DNA of 25,845 nucleotides from a virus. The stretch spans positions 1-25,845 of the IMG/VR virus record IMGVR_UViG_3300028864_000089. One strand, written 5' to 3'. Below are positions 16,896-22,959 of the stretch, one piece after another; within the stretch, counting starts at the first letter, position 1; each line of letters opens with the position of its first letter. Both the position numbers and the translations under genes were made by a program. The notes below the pieces were generated by a model. The model was not told where the DNA came from. It was given only the letters and a program-made list of their open reading frames with translations, and did no database searches.

Positions 16896-17927
16896 ATGAC
16901 TACTAACTTATTCAAAAAAGCAATCGTAATGACTGATTTGCACCTTGGTCTCAAGTCAAATAGCCAAGTTCATAATGAAGATTGCTTGTCATTCATTAAA
17001 TGGATGATTCAACTCGGCAAGGAGCAAGGTTGTGAGACCTGCTTCTTTCTCGGGGATTGGCATAACAACAGGTCCAGCATCAATCTAGTCACGTTAGATT
17101 ACAGTTTGCAGGCTTTAGAGCTACTGTCAGAAGCATTCCAGGTATTTTTCATCCCAGGCAATCACGATCTGTATTTTCGGGACAAGAGGGACATCCAAAG
17201 CGCAGCATGGGCAAAGCATATTCCTAACGTTCACATCGTCAATGAATTTTTCAAAGAGGGTGATGTATCAATTGTGCCGTGGCTAGTGAAGGACGATCAC
17301 AAAAAGATCGAGAAGATTCGTGCAGACTATTGCTTTGGTCACTTTGAGCTCCCACACTTTTACATGAATGCTATGGTACAGATGCCAGACAATGGCGAAA
17401 TCCAGCACGAACATTTTGGGGGCGTAGGCGCAGTCTACAGTGGGCACTTCCACAAGAGACAAACTGGCGATCGTATGGCAGGCAAGAATATCACATACAT
17501 TGGCAATTGTTTCCCGCACAACTACAGTGACGTTGGTGACGATGAACGTGGTTGTATGATTCTAGAGTGGGGCAAGCCACACGAATTTCACACATGGCCA
17601 GATCAGCCCAAATATCGCGTCTACAATCTTAGTCATGTTCTAAACAGTGCTGACATCATTCTGAAACCAAAAATGCACGTTCGTGTTAATCTCGACATTG
17701 ACATTAGCTACGAAGAAGCAACATTCATCAAAGACACGTTTGCAACAACCTACAAGTTACGAGAAATTACGTTACTCCCAAACAAACGAGACTTAGAAGG
17801 GGCCGACGTTCAACCAGGGTCGATAGAATTTTTGTCTGTTGACCAGATTGTGTCAGACCAAATTTCACTCATCGCAAACGAACACTATGATCCAGCAGTG
17901 CTACTCAATATCTATCGGAACCTGTAA
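16896..17927 (+). CDS. 47: Recombination endonuclease subunit gp47 (Mre11/SbcD type)
   Basis: 343 residues (T4 gp47 is 339). The metallophosphoesterase motifs are all present: DLH (Asp14, His16), GDWH (Asp54), GNHD (Asn89, His90), GHF (His149) and GHFH (His184, His186). With gp46 it forms the Mre11-Rad50-like nuclease that trims DNA ends for phage recombination-dependent replication. AAGGA lies about 14 nt upstream of the ATG, a rather long spacing. The gp46 start follows 3 nt after the stop, so the two are made together. Confidence 0.96.
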   Translation: MTTNLFKKAIVMTDLHLGLKSNSQVHNEDCLSFIKWMIQLGKEQGCETCFFLGDWHNNRSSINLVTLDYSLQALELLSEAFQVFFIPGNHDLYFRDKRDIQSAAWAKHIPNVHIVNEFFKEGDVSIVPWLVKDDHKKIEKIRADYCFGHFELPHFYMNAMVQMPDNGEIQHEHFGGVGAVYSGHFHKRQTGDRMAGKNITYIGNCFPHNYSDVGDDERGCMILEWGKPHEFHTWPDQPKYRVYNLSHVLNSADIILKPKMHVRVNLDIDISYEEATFIKDTFATTYKLREITLLPNKRDLEGADVQPGSIEFLSVDQIVSDQISLIANEHYDPAVLLNIYRNL

Positions 17928-17930
17928 CCC

Positions 17931-19703
17931 ATGACCTTCAAAATTAAGACATTGACCTCCAAGAATTTTATGTCGGTCGGCAATGTAACTCAAGCTATTA
18001 GTTTTGACCGGTCAGACCTAACGCTGGTTCTAGGAGAAAACCTAGACTTAGGTGGTGACGATAACGGTAGCAGAAACGGTACCGGGAAGACAACGATTGC
18101 CAACGCTCTGAGCTACGGTATCTTCGGGCAGGCGCTAACGAACATCAAGCGAGAAAACCTAATCAACAAGACTAACGCCAAGGGAATGCTGGTCACTATC
18201 GAGTTTGAGAAGGATGGCATCGATTATCGAATTGAGCGTGGTCGTCGTCCTAACGTCCTAGCTCTGTTTTGTGGTGGTGCTGCCTTCGCAGCCAAAGATA
18301 ATGATGCACAAGGCGATTCACGTGAAACACAACACGAGATCAACCGTATTGTTGGCATGAGTCATGACATGTTTAAACACATTGTCGCGCTAAACACCTA
18401 CACTGAACCATTTCTCAGCCTACGCGCAAACGATCAACGACCTATCATCGAGCAGTTGCTAGGCATCACAGTCCTCAGTGAGAAAGCAGAGAAGCTCAAA
18501 GAGCAATCGAAGATCTCGAAAGATATCATCACTAGCGAAGAATACCGCATCAAAGCAGAGCTCGAAGCTAACAAAAAGATCGAGGAACAGATTGTATCGT
18601 TGCGTCGACGCCAAACAATGTGGAACAATAAGCACGCTGAAGAACTCACTAAGCTGCAAACGTCGATCAACGAGCTAATGACAATCGACATCGAATCTGA
18701 AATATCGTTGCATCAACAGTTAGCAGAATACGTTCAAAAGAAGAAAGACATTAGTGACTTAGAGTTAGCCTTATCTCGTGGGAATGCAGACATTGCACGC
18801 GAACGAAAGACGGTAGCTAAGTTAGAGCCGGAAATCACCGCTCTTAAAAATCACCAATGCCATGCTTGTGGTCAAGCATTACACAACGAGAAGCAAACTG
18901 AAAATCTTGCTATAAAAGAGCAACAGCTAGTCGAGATACAAGGGCGTATTGTCGAGCTTCTATCGTACAACGGACAGATCGAGCAAGGCATTGAGCTCCT
19001 AGGAGAACTAGGGGTAGAGCCCGTCACTTACTACAAGAACATCGGTGATGCTTACAATCACAAAACCTCAGTCGAGCATCAATGGGCTCAGCTAGAGCAA
19101 AAGAAAACAGATGAGAATCCATACGATGACCAAATCGTCGAAATGGAAACTAAGGCGCTAACTGAAATTGACTACACCGAGATCAACAAGGCTACTAAGC
19201 TACGAGAGCATCAAGAATTTCTGTTCAAACTGCTCACAAACAAAGATAGCTTCATACGCAAACGTATCATCGATCAGAACTTAACCTATCTCAATGCTCG
19301 CTTATCTTACTATCTAGGCAAGATCGGCTTACCGCACGTAGTAGTATTCCAGAATGACCTTACGGTTAGTATCGAAGAGCTCGGGCGTGAACTAGACTTT
19401 GACAATCTTAGTCGAGGCGAACGTGGTCGATTGATCTTATCGCTGTCGTGGGCGTTCCGCAACGTTTGGGAATCACTGTATTCCTCAGTTAACCTTCTGT
19501 TCATCGATGAATTGATTGACAACGGGCTTGATGCTAGTGGCGTTGAAAGTGCGATGGGCATCCTGAAAAAGATGACACGCGACACTCATAAGAGCGTGTG
19601 GCTCGTATCGCACAAGGACGAACTCACTAGTCGCGTTGGTAACATCCTCCGTGTTGTTAAGTCGGGCGGATTCACTGAGTACCGTGACGACGAAGCAATA
19701 TGA
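17931..19703 (+). CDS. 46: Recombination endonuclease subunit gp46 (Rad50/SbcC-type ATPase)
   Basis: 590 residues (T4 gp46 is about 560). The N-terminal ABC ATPase half has the Walker A loop SRNGTGKTT at about residues 47-55. Residues about 180-470 are charged and coiled-coil-like, interrupted by a zinc hook CHAC at Cys310 and Cys313. The C-terminal half has the ABC signature LSRGERGR at about 492 and Walker B LLFIDE with Asp526 and Glu527, then SHKDE. This is the complete Rad50 layout. The protein uses ATP to control the gp47 nuclease on DNA ends. Confidence 0.96.
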   Translation: MTFKIKTLTSKNFMSVGNVTQAISFDRSDLTLVLGENLDLGGDDNGSRNGTGKTTIANALSYGIFGQALTNIKRENLINKTNAKGMLVTIEFEKDGIDYRIERGRRPNVLALFCGGAAFAAKDNDAQGDSRETQHEINRIVGMSHDMFKHIVALNTYTEPFLSLRANDQRPIIEQLLGITVLSEKAEKLKEQSKISKDIITSEEYRIKAELEANKKIEEQIVSLRRRQTMWNNKHAEELTKLQTSINELMTIDIESEISLHQQLAEYVQKKKDISDLELALSRGNADIARERKTVAKLEPEITALKNHQCHACGQALHNEKQTENLAIKEQQLVEIQGRIVELLSYNGQIEQGIELLGELGVEPVTYYKNIGDAYNHKTSVEHQWAQLEQKKTDENPYDDQIVEMETKALTEIDYTEINKATKLREHQEFLFKLLTNKDSFIRKRIIDQNLTYLNARLSYYLGKIGLPHVVVFQNDLTVSIEELGRELDFDNLSRGERGRLILSLSWAFRNVWESLYSSVNLLFIDELIDNGLDASGVESAMGILKKMTRDTHKSVWLVSHKDELTSRVGNILRVVKSGGFTEYRDDEAI

Positions 19704-19729
19704 TTTTGGTTATGAAATATTTCGCACTG

Positions 19730-19737
19730 CATAAATA
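19730..19737 (+). promoter_or_regulatory. T4-type late promoter element before the Hc1-like gene
   Basis: CATAAATA lies 47 nt before the ATG at 19785 in the 81-nt gap after gp46. It suggests that the three genes after gp46 are switched to late expression even though they follow early-type genes. Confidence 0.6.
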
Positions 19738-19784
19738 AGTCATAACTAATAGTAAGCAGCAATGCTATTTTAAAAGGAAATACA

Positions 19785-19970
19785 ATGTCAACTCATGAAT
19801 CCATCCTCGCAGCATTTGAACTCTATGTTGCAGAACACGCTAAGTTCGAAGAAAAAGGCGTAAAAGCCTCAGCAGCCCGCGCTCGCGCAGCATTAGGCGA
19901 CTTAGGCAAGCTAACGAAGGTTCGTCGCGCAGAGATCCAAGAAAAAAAGAACGGTTTAGCCGCTAAGTAA
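19785..19970 (+). CDS. Small histone H1/Hc1-like basic protein
   Basis: 61 residues, Ala/Lys/Arg/Glu-rich and probably all helical: FELYVAEHAKFEEKGVKASA, then ARARAALGDLGKLTKVRRAE and a Lys-rich end. The pattern of an acidic helix followed by GxKASAARARxALxxLxKL and RRxEIQEKK resembles the Hc1/histone H1-like family known from chlamydiae and other bacteria. A role in DNA binding or compaction is possible. AAAAGGA lies 8 nt upstream and the next gene starts 2 nt after the stop. The family call is from pattern only. Confidence 0.65.
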   Translation: MSTHESILAAFELYVAEHAKFEEKGVKASAARARAALGDLGKLTKVRRAEIQEKKNGLAAK

Positions 19971-19972
19971 TC

Positions 19973-20305
19973 ATGGCTACTACCTCACCAAGCAAGATTA
20001 TAGATATTCTCGGCACTGTGCCTACTGAGAATACATTAGGTCAAGTAACAATACCGGTAGCACCGGCGTTTATTGACAACTCTCTATCTCCCGAGCAAGA
20101 GGCACAAAGAAAAGCCATGTTGGCGATTACTTCTAAACTTAACTCGATCGAGGAAAAAAGTTCTTGCGGTGGGGTTATGTTCTTAGACAAGGTTGCTGAC
20201 TTTCTAGAGCGGCGCAGTAAAAATCTGCATAACCTATCATTGAAGGTTCGCAATCGTACAGCAAAAATGAGCGCACCTTGCTCAATCACTTTTAAGAAGA
20301 AATAA
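19973..20305 (+). CDS. Unknown protein, 110 residues
   Basis: I do not recognise it. The N-terminal half is Thr/Pro/Val-rich (VPTENTLGQVTIPVAPAF) and likely extended. The C-terminal half is basic and probably helical (FLDKVADFLERRSKNLHN) and ends in Lys-rich FKKK. It has two cysteines, in SSCGG and PCSI. It lies in a tight cassette: 2 nt after the Hc1-like gene, and its TAA overlaps the ATG of the nuclease gene by one base (TAATG). No clear ribosome site was seen beyond the Lys codons of the preceding gene, so its translation is probably coupled. Confidence 0.75.
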   Translation: MATTSPSKIIDILGTVPTENTLGQVTIPVAPAFIDNSLSPEQEAQRKAMLAITSKLNSIEEKSSCGGVMFLDKVADFLERRSKNLHNLSLKVRNRTAKMSAPCSITFKKK

Positions 20306-20805
20306 TGCCAGTCAACGGTAAAGCGAAGGGTTCGAGCTTCGAACGCAAAGTTGCAAACTTGTTTTCAGCAAGATTTGAACCAGTTACTGGCATTGCACAA
20401 GGCTTCCGAAGGAACCCGGATTCTGGGTCTTTCTTTGGCGGCACAAACAAAAAGAGAACCGAGACGCACGATTTAGATCATGCGTTCTTCGGTGATCTCA
20501 TTTGTCCTGAAAAATTTAAATTTTCAGTTGAATGCAAAAGCTATAAGTCTGGTCCATCCTTTGCCTCGATTGTAAAAGGCAAGATCACACAATGGGATGA
20601 CTGGATCAAACAAGCATCACAAGACGCAGAAAGCTCTAAAAAGGCTATGATGCTCATAATGAAGTATAATGGCGTTGACGAGCTTGTATTTGTATCAGCA
20701 CCTGTGTTAGACTTACAACTGGTGCTGCAATACAAGGCGGTATACGGTTACAAACTTCAAGACCTACTTACATCACCAAACTCATATTTCTTCATCATGG
20801 ACTAA
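20305..20805 (+). CDS. PD-(D/E)XK nuclease, Holliday-junction-resolvase-like
   Basis: 166 residues. Motifs of the PD-(D/E)XK fold are visible: Glu13 in KGSSFERKVANLF, a basic/Gly stretch FRRNPDSGSFFGG, Asp64 in FFGDLICPE, and Glu76-x-Lys78 in SVECKSYK, followed by a W/Q-rich segment (KITQWDDWIKQASQDA). The order and spacing suit small resolvase or recombination nucleases. It shares a cassette with gp47/46 and the Hc1-like gene, which points to DNA recombination or branch processing. T4 uses gp49 (endonuclease VII), a different fold, as its resolvase, so this may replace it. The substrate is inferred. Confidence 0.78.
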   Translation: MPVNGKAKGSSFERKVANLFSARFEPVTGIAQGFRRNPDSGSFFGGTNKKRTETHDLDHAFFGDLICPEKFKFSVECKSYKSGPSFASIVKGKITQWDDWIKQASQDAESSKKAMMLIMKYNGVDELVFVSAPVLDLQLVLQYKAVYGYKLQDLLTSPNSYFFIMD

Positions 20806-20822
20806 GTGTGGCTCTGCCACAC
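20806..20822 (+). other. Perfect triloop hairpin directly after the nuclease stop
   Basis: GTGTGGC, loop TCT, GCCACAC: a 7-bp perfect stem starting on the base after the stop codon. No T-run follows, so it is more likely an RNA 3'-end stabiliser or processing site than an intrinsic terminator. Confidence 0.6.
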
Positions 20823-21247
20823 ACCCTCTAAGTATTATCCCGAGACCATCTCTAGCAATCAGTCGTCATCTTAGTTGAGTTATAGATTTGCCCAGAGTCT
20901 ATCATATCTGTGGTGCCAAGCCCCTCTACATGAATGTGGGCCGCTGGTGTAAGTGTGCTCAACACGATCTAATGCACTGCGATGAGCAGTCCTTAAAAAA
21001 TATCAACCCCGAGGTCCAAGGGCACCGGAGCGATGTTTTAGCATTAGAATATAGGTTTTAAAAGTGGTCGGCGGTTCATATAACGTAATCCCGCCGAGTC
21101 GAGGACAAGTGCTAACTAACGAGTCCTAACACAACGACGAACACGCCTGGATACTGAGTCGGCAATCAGTGATGGAGACATAGACAATCCCTACATCGAA
21201 AATTTCAGAAGTTAGAGTAAACAGCGACGGCAAAAATTACACGTATA

Positions 21248-21278
21248 AGGTAGTCCAGATTTTTTTTCTGGCCTACCT
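21248..21278 (+). other. Long hairpin with an all-T loop
   Basis: AGGTAGTCCAGA (21248-21259) pairs with TCTGGCCTACCT (21267-21278) with one mismatch (T21254/C21272), around a loop of seven T. The T-run is in the loop and not after the stem, so this is not a normal terminator in either direction. Confidence 0.6.
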
Positions 21279-21317
21279 ACATTACCGAGTTATGGCTTCT
21301 GGCAAAATAAGTGCTAC

Positions 21318-21336
21318 GCAGCAGCTCTGCTGCTGC
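21318..21336 (+). other. Perfect 8-bp triloop hairpin GCAGCAGC-TCT-GCTGCTGC
   Basis: A perfect stem with the same TCT triloop and GC-TCT-GC core as the hairpin at 20806-20822. No T-run follows. It may be part of a structured RNA or a site for a DNA- or RNA-binding protein. Confidence 0.6.
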
Positions 21337-21458
21337 TGGGAAAGACGCATTAGTAAATAATAGCTTTATTCAAATCAAGTGTATGTATTCTCTTCAAGTT
21401 CATTACAGTTTACAGCGTATATGAAATGAAAAGGCTCAAGCGATTTATCGCGCAGAGC

Positions 21459-21479
21459 TAAAAACGCGAAGCGTTTTTA
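21459..21479 (+). terminator. Terminator-like hairpin, symmetrical
   Basis: TAAAAACGC, loop GAA, GCGTTTTTA: a 9-bp stem whose 3' arm ends in five T (or five A on the other side). It could act in either direction. It is a natural 3' boundary for the structured region. The short GC part makes strong termination uncertain. Confidence 0.5.
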
Positions 21480-21506
21480 CAACAGGATAGCAAATAAAAT
21501 AGAAAC

Positions 21507-21533
21507 CCTTTGAAGTACAAAGGAATTTCTTTG
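21507..21533 (+). promoter_or_regulatory. Two mutually exclusive small hairpins before the DUF5710-like gene
   Basis: CAAAG at 21518-21522 can pair with the upstream CCTTTG (21507-21512, as CAAAGG) or with the downstream CTTTG (21529-21533). The two structures exclude each other, as in an attenuator or leader switch. The stems are short (6 and 5 bp), so this may be chance. Confidence 0.25.
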
Positions 21534-21561
21534 GCTGATTGTCTGCTGTGGTAAATACTGT

Positions 21562-21780
21562 ATGACGATCATAGTTCAACCTTCAGATTATGGCAAAACT
21601 CAACGCACTGCAACAGTGCCTATTCGAGTGAAGCTTCGCGTCCGTTATGAAGAACGTGAGGATGTTAAGAAGCTGGGTGCCAGATGGGATAGGAAAGCAA
21701 AGACCTGGTTCGTTATGATAGGACCAACTCGTAGTATCAATCTCTTCATCCGATGGATTGACTCAACAATTTTAGTGTAG
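21562..21780 (+). CDS. Small DUF5710-like protein
   Basis: 72 residues. The central segment VRYEEREDVKKLGARWDRKA followed by KTWFV matches the pattern of the short DUF5710-type domain (Y-x-E-K/R-x-x-x-K-x-L-G-A-R-W-D then K-x-W-Y/F-V) found in many phage and plasmid proteins, often fused to primases or nucleases. Here it stands alone. The function is unknown. No clear ribosome site precedes the ATG; instead TAAATA lies at 21552-21557, 4 nt before it. A bidirectional terminator follows 17 nt after the stop. Confidence 0.7.
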   Translation: MTIIVQPSDYGKTQRTATVPIRVKLRVRYEEREDVKKLGARWDRKAKTWFVMIGPTRSINLFIRWIDSTILV

Positions 21781-21797
21781 GAATTCAAGACAAAAGA

Positions 21798-21825
21798 AAA
21801 GACTGTTTGCACAGTCTTTCTTTTT
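21798..21825. terminator. Bidirectional intrinsic terminator between convergent genes
   Basis: AAAGACTGT (21798-21806), loop TTGC, ACAGTCTTT (21811-21819), then C and five T. On the minus strand the stem is followed by TCTTTTG. It sits between the stop of the rightward DUF5710-like gene (21780) and that of the leftward small gene (21837), so it can end both transcripts. Confidence 0.85.
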
Positions 21826-21836
21826 GGGTGAGCTGA

Positions 21837-22049
21837 TTAGAAAAAGTTGAGTCCGGTCTTCTTGGTTGTTTCGATGTTCTCTTTGATAATTGAGGCAACA
21901 AATTCTCGTTCATGTGATGATAACAGCATTGCTGAATCGTACGACAATCCGCCACGCATGTACCAGCTAAATTTTAACGCTTCTTCCTTTAAGGCTTTTG
22001 CCTCTTTCTCTAGCTGATTGATATATTTTTCGATCCGATCAGCATCCAT
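21837..22049 (-). CDS. Small tail/baseplate assembly protein, likely also made as a -1 frameshift extension of gp26
   Basis: 70 residues from the ATG at 22049. A TTG two codons earlier is possible, but it is only 3 nt from AAGG, whereas the ATG is 9 nt away. The sequence has an N-terminal helix (ADRIEKYINQLEKEAKALKE), then FSWYMRGGLSYDSAMLLSSH and KENIETTKKTGLNFF. I associate this pattern with a conserved small gene after gp26 in marine T4-like phages, where T4 has gp51 (baseplate hub assembly catalyst). The C-terminal W-x-x-R-G-G-x-S-Y pattern also recalls the T part of tail-assembly chaperones. The frame is open back through a perfect slippery site at 22067-22073, so a 354-residue gp26 fusion is possible. 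Confidence 0.75.
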   Translation of the reverse strand: MDADRIEKYINQLEKEAKALKEEALKFSWYMRGGLSYDSAMLLSSHEREFVASIIKENIETTKKTGLNFF

Positions 22050-22060
22050 CGACAAAAGCC

Positions 22061-22900
22061 TTAAGCGAAAAAATTAGCGTAGTCGAATACAACTGACAAA
22101 TCGAATTTTTCATGACAATCATCACAATCAATGCTGACTGGCTTAATTGCTGCTACTTTAGCTGCCTCTTCAAGCCATGTCCGAACAGCTTTAGGAATAG
22201 CACGATCAGCACTCTTATAGAATTCAGCAATAAACACTGGGTTAGATACTTTGTTCCCATCTGGGGTTTGAATGTAATTAGTGCTATCTACCATAACCAT
22301 TAGATTCAAATCAACAAGCTTTTGCAAATGTGTTTGATATCGAGCAGACTTTTCTTCGTCACTAAGACTATCGTCTCGTATAGTGTCTAGAATTCGCTGC
22401 TCTTCAAAGTTTGCCATATTGGTTTTGTTGACGCTAAAATATGGCTGTGGCTTCATAGCAATTGTTAGCCCGTTCATCTGAACCGTATTGGTGTAATCAG
22501 GTGATGTAATATTGCCTAACACTTGATTCAAATTGATAGTGTATTCATTCTTAGCTTTACAGTGAGGGCATGTCGATTCGATGTCCATATTGCTACCATA
22601 GCTAGCAACACGTATTGCAATCAGCAAAGCATCTACGTCAATGCTAGGCATATTCCATGCATCTGTTATATTTGGACAACAGCTTTGCACGATAGACACT
22701 ATGCCAGCACCGTTTAACAACGCATCAGGGGTACGAATAGTGATTTCGTCTTTTGTCGTCATCGAAAGCACTGGCAATTCGCCAGTCACTGGCAGGCTTA
22801 ACGCACCGTCAAGCCAAAATTGACCTTTGCTTGGCAAAGTGAAGTGAATGATCGGCTGTCTAAAGAAACCAGCAAGTGGATTTTGTGATTGTTGCTCCAT
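22061..22900 (-). CDS. 26: gp26-like baseplate hub / tail assembly protein
   Basis: 279 residues from the ATG at 22900. An upstream in-frame ATG at 22945 would give 294 residues but lies before the late promoter (22926-22933); the 22900 start has GAGGA about 8 nt upstream and is preferred. The N-terminus has LPSKGQFW, typical of the T4 baseplate protein family (gp26; T4 form 208 residues). Two Cys pairs, CPHC (111, 114) and CDDC (259, 262), could form a zinc ribbon. A second conserved stretch is TKDEITIRTPDALLNG. The protein is thought to act in hub assembly. The gene is head-to-head with the tape measure gene, and its last codons contain a -1 slippery heptamer, as in tail chaperone genes of other phages. 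Confidence 0.88.
   Translation of the reverse strand: MEQQSQNPLAGFFRQPIIHFTLPSKGQFWLDGALSLPVTGELPVLSMTTKDEITIRTPDALLNGAGIVSIVQSCCPNITDAWNMPSIDVDALLIAIRVASYGSNMDIESTCPHCKAKNEYTINLNQVLGNITSPDYTNTVQMNGLTIAMKPQPYFSVNKTNMANFEEQRILDTIRDDSLSDEEKSARYQTHLQKLVDLNLMVMVDSTNYIQTPDGNKVSNPVFIAEFYKSADRAIPKAVRTWLEEAAKVAAIKPVSIDCDDCHEKFDLSVVFDYANFFA
22067..22073 (-). promoter_or_regulatory. Predicted -1 ribosomal frameshift site (U UUU UUC)
   Basis: In the gp26 frame the end reads GCT AAT TTT TTC GCT TAA, so T-TTT-TTC has the X-XXY-YYZ phase needed for tandem -1 slippage. After slippage the frame runs CGC TTA AGG CTT TTG TCG ATG into the 70-residue gene without a stop. The -1 frame has a TAA at 22076-22074, just before the site, so the open window fits the slippery site exactly. 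Confidence 0.65.
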
Positions 22901-22911
22901 TTTTAAATCCT

Positions 22912-22919
22912 CATAAATA
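22912..22919 (+). promoter_or_regulatory. Late promoter element for the tape measure gene
   Basis: CATAAATA on the plus strand, 40 nt before the ATG at 22960, which has AAGGG (22946-22950) as its ribosome site. It is the left half of a near-palindrome shared with the leftward gp26 promoter. Confidence 0.65.
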
Positions 22920-22925
22920 TATGTG

Positions 22926-22933
22926 TATTTATG
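22926..22933 (-). promoter_or_regulatory. Late promoter element for gp26
   Basis: CATAAATA on the minus strand, 25 nt before the gp26 ATG at 22900. It forms an inverted repeat with the plus-strand element at 22912-22919, separated by 6 nt. Confidence 0.7.
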
Positions 22934-22959
22934 GTGGAATTTCACAAGGGTAAAAGAAA

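Larger units (their letters stand above)
20806..21480 (+). ncRNA. Candidate large structured non-coding RNA region
   Basis: From the nuclease stop to the terminator-like hairpin at 21459-21479 no frame gives a credible protein, unusual in so compact a genome. Stems I can see: 20806-20812/20816-20822; a long-range pair GGTGCC 20912-20917 with GGCACC 21021-21026 enclosing small hairpins at 20953-20965 and 20976-20990; TCGGCGG 21068-21074 with CCGCCGA 21091-21097; AGGAC 21102-21106 with GTCCT 21123-21127; ACTGA 21153-21157 with TCAGT 21166-21170, whose loop GTCGGC could also pair with GCCGA at 21093-21097; 21248-21278; 21318-21336; and a two-level hairpin at about 21433-21459. The plus strand is assumed from the neighbours and the 3' hairpin. 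Large phage RNAs such as GOLLD or ROOL are possible comparisons, but I recognise no signature. It could also be an untranscribed region or a replication origin. Confidence 0.4.

Noticed and set aside
20930-21061. A 43-codon plus-strand frame (MNVGRWCKCAQHDLMHC...) with clustered Cys and His, resembling a tiny zinc protein.
   Set aside because: No ribosome site precedes it, it lies inside paired segments of the structured region, and short chance frames of this size are common.
21060-21260. A possible group I intron core (AATCCCGC-like and AAGGTAGTCC resembling the Q and S elements).
   Set aside because: No matching GGACTA-type R element for P7 was found in the region, the AAGGTAGTCC is better explained by its own hairpin, and the flanking gene is not interrupted.
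20806-21561. tRNA or tmRNA genes in the gene-free region.
   Set aside because: No segment shows a T-arm with GGTTCRANYCC spacing, a matching acceptor stem or a CCA end; the GGCGG...CCGCC stem has a 16-nt loop, too long for a T-arm.
22901-22945. The longer gp26 start at 22945 adding 15 residues.
   Set aside because: It lies upstream of the minus-strand late promoter and has no better ribosome site; the extra residues (MKFHHKYTYIYEDLK) come from the promoter palindrome.
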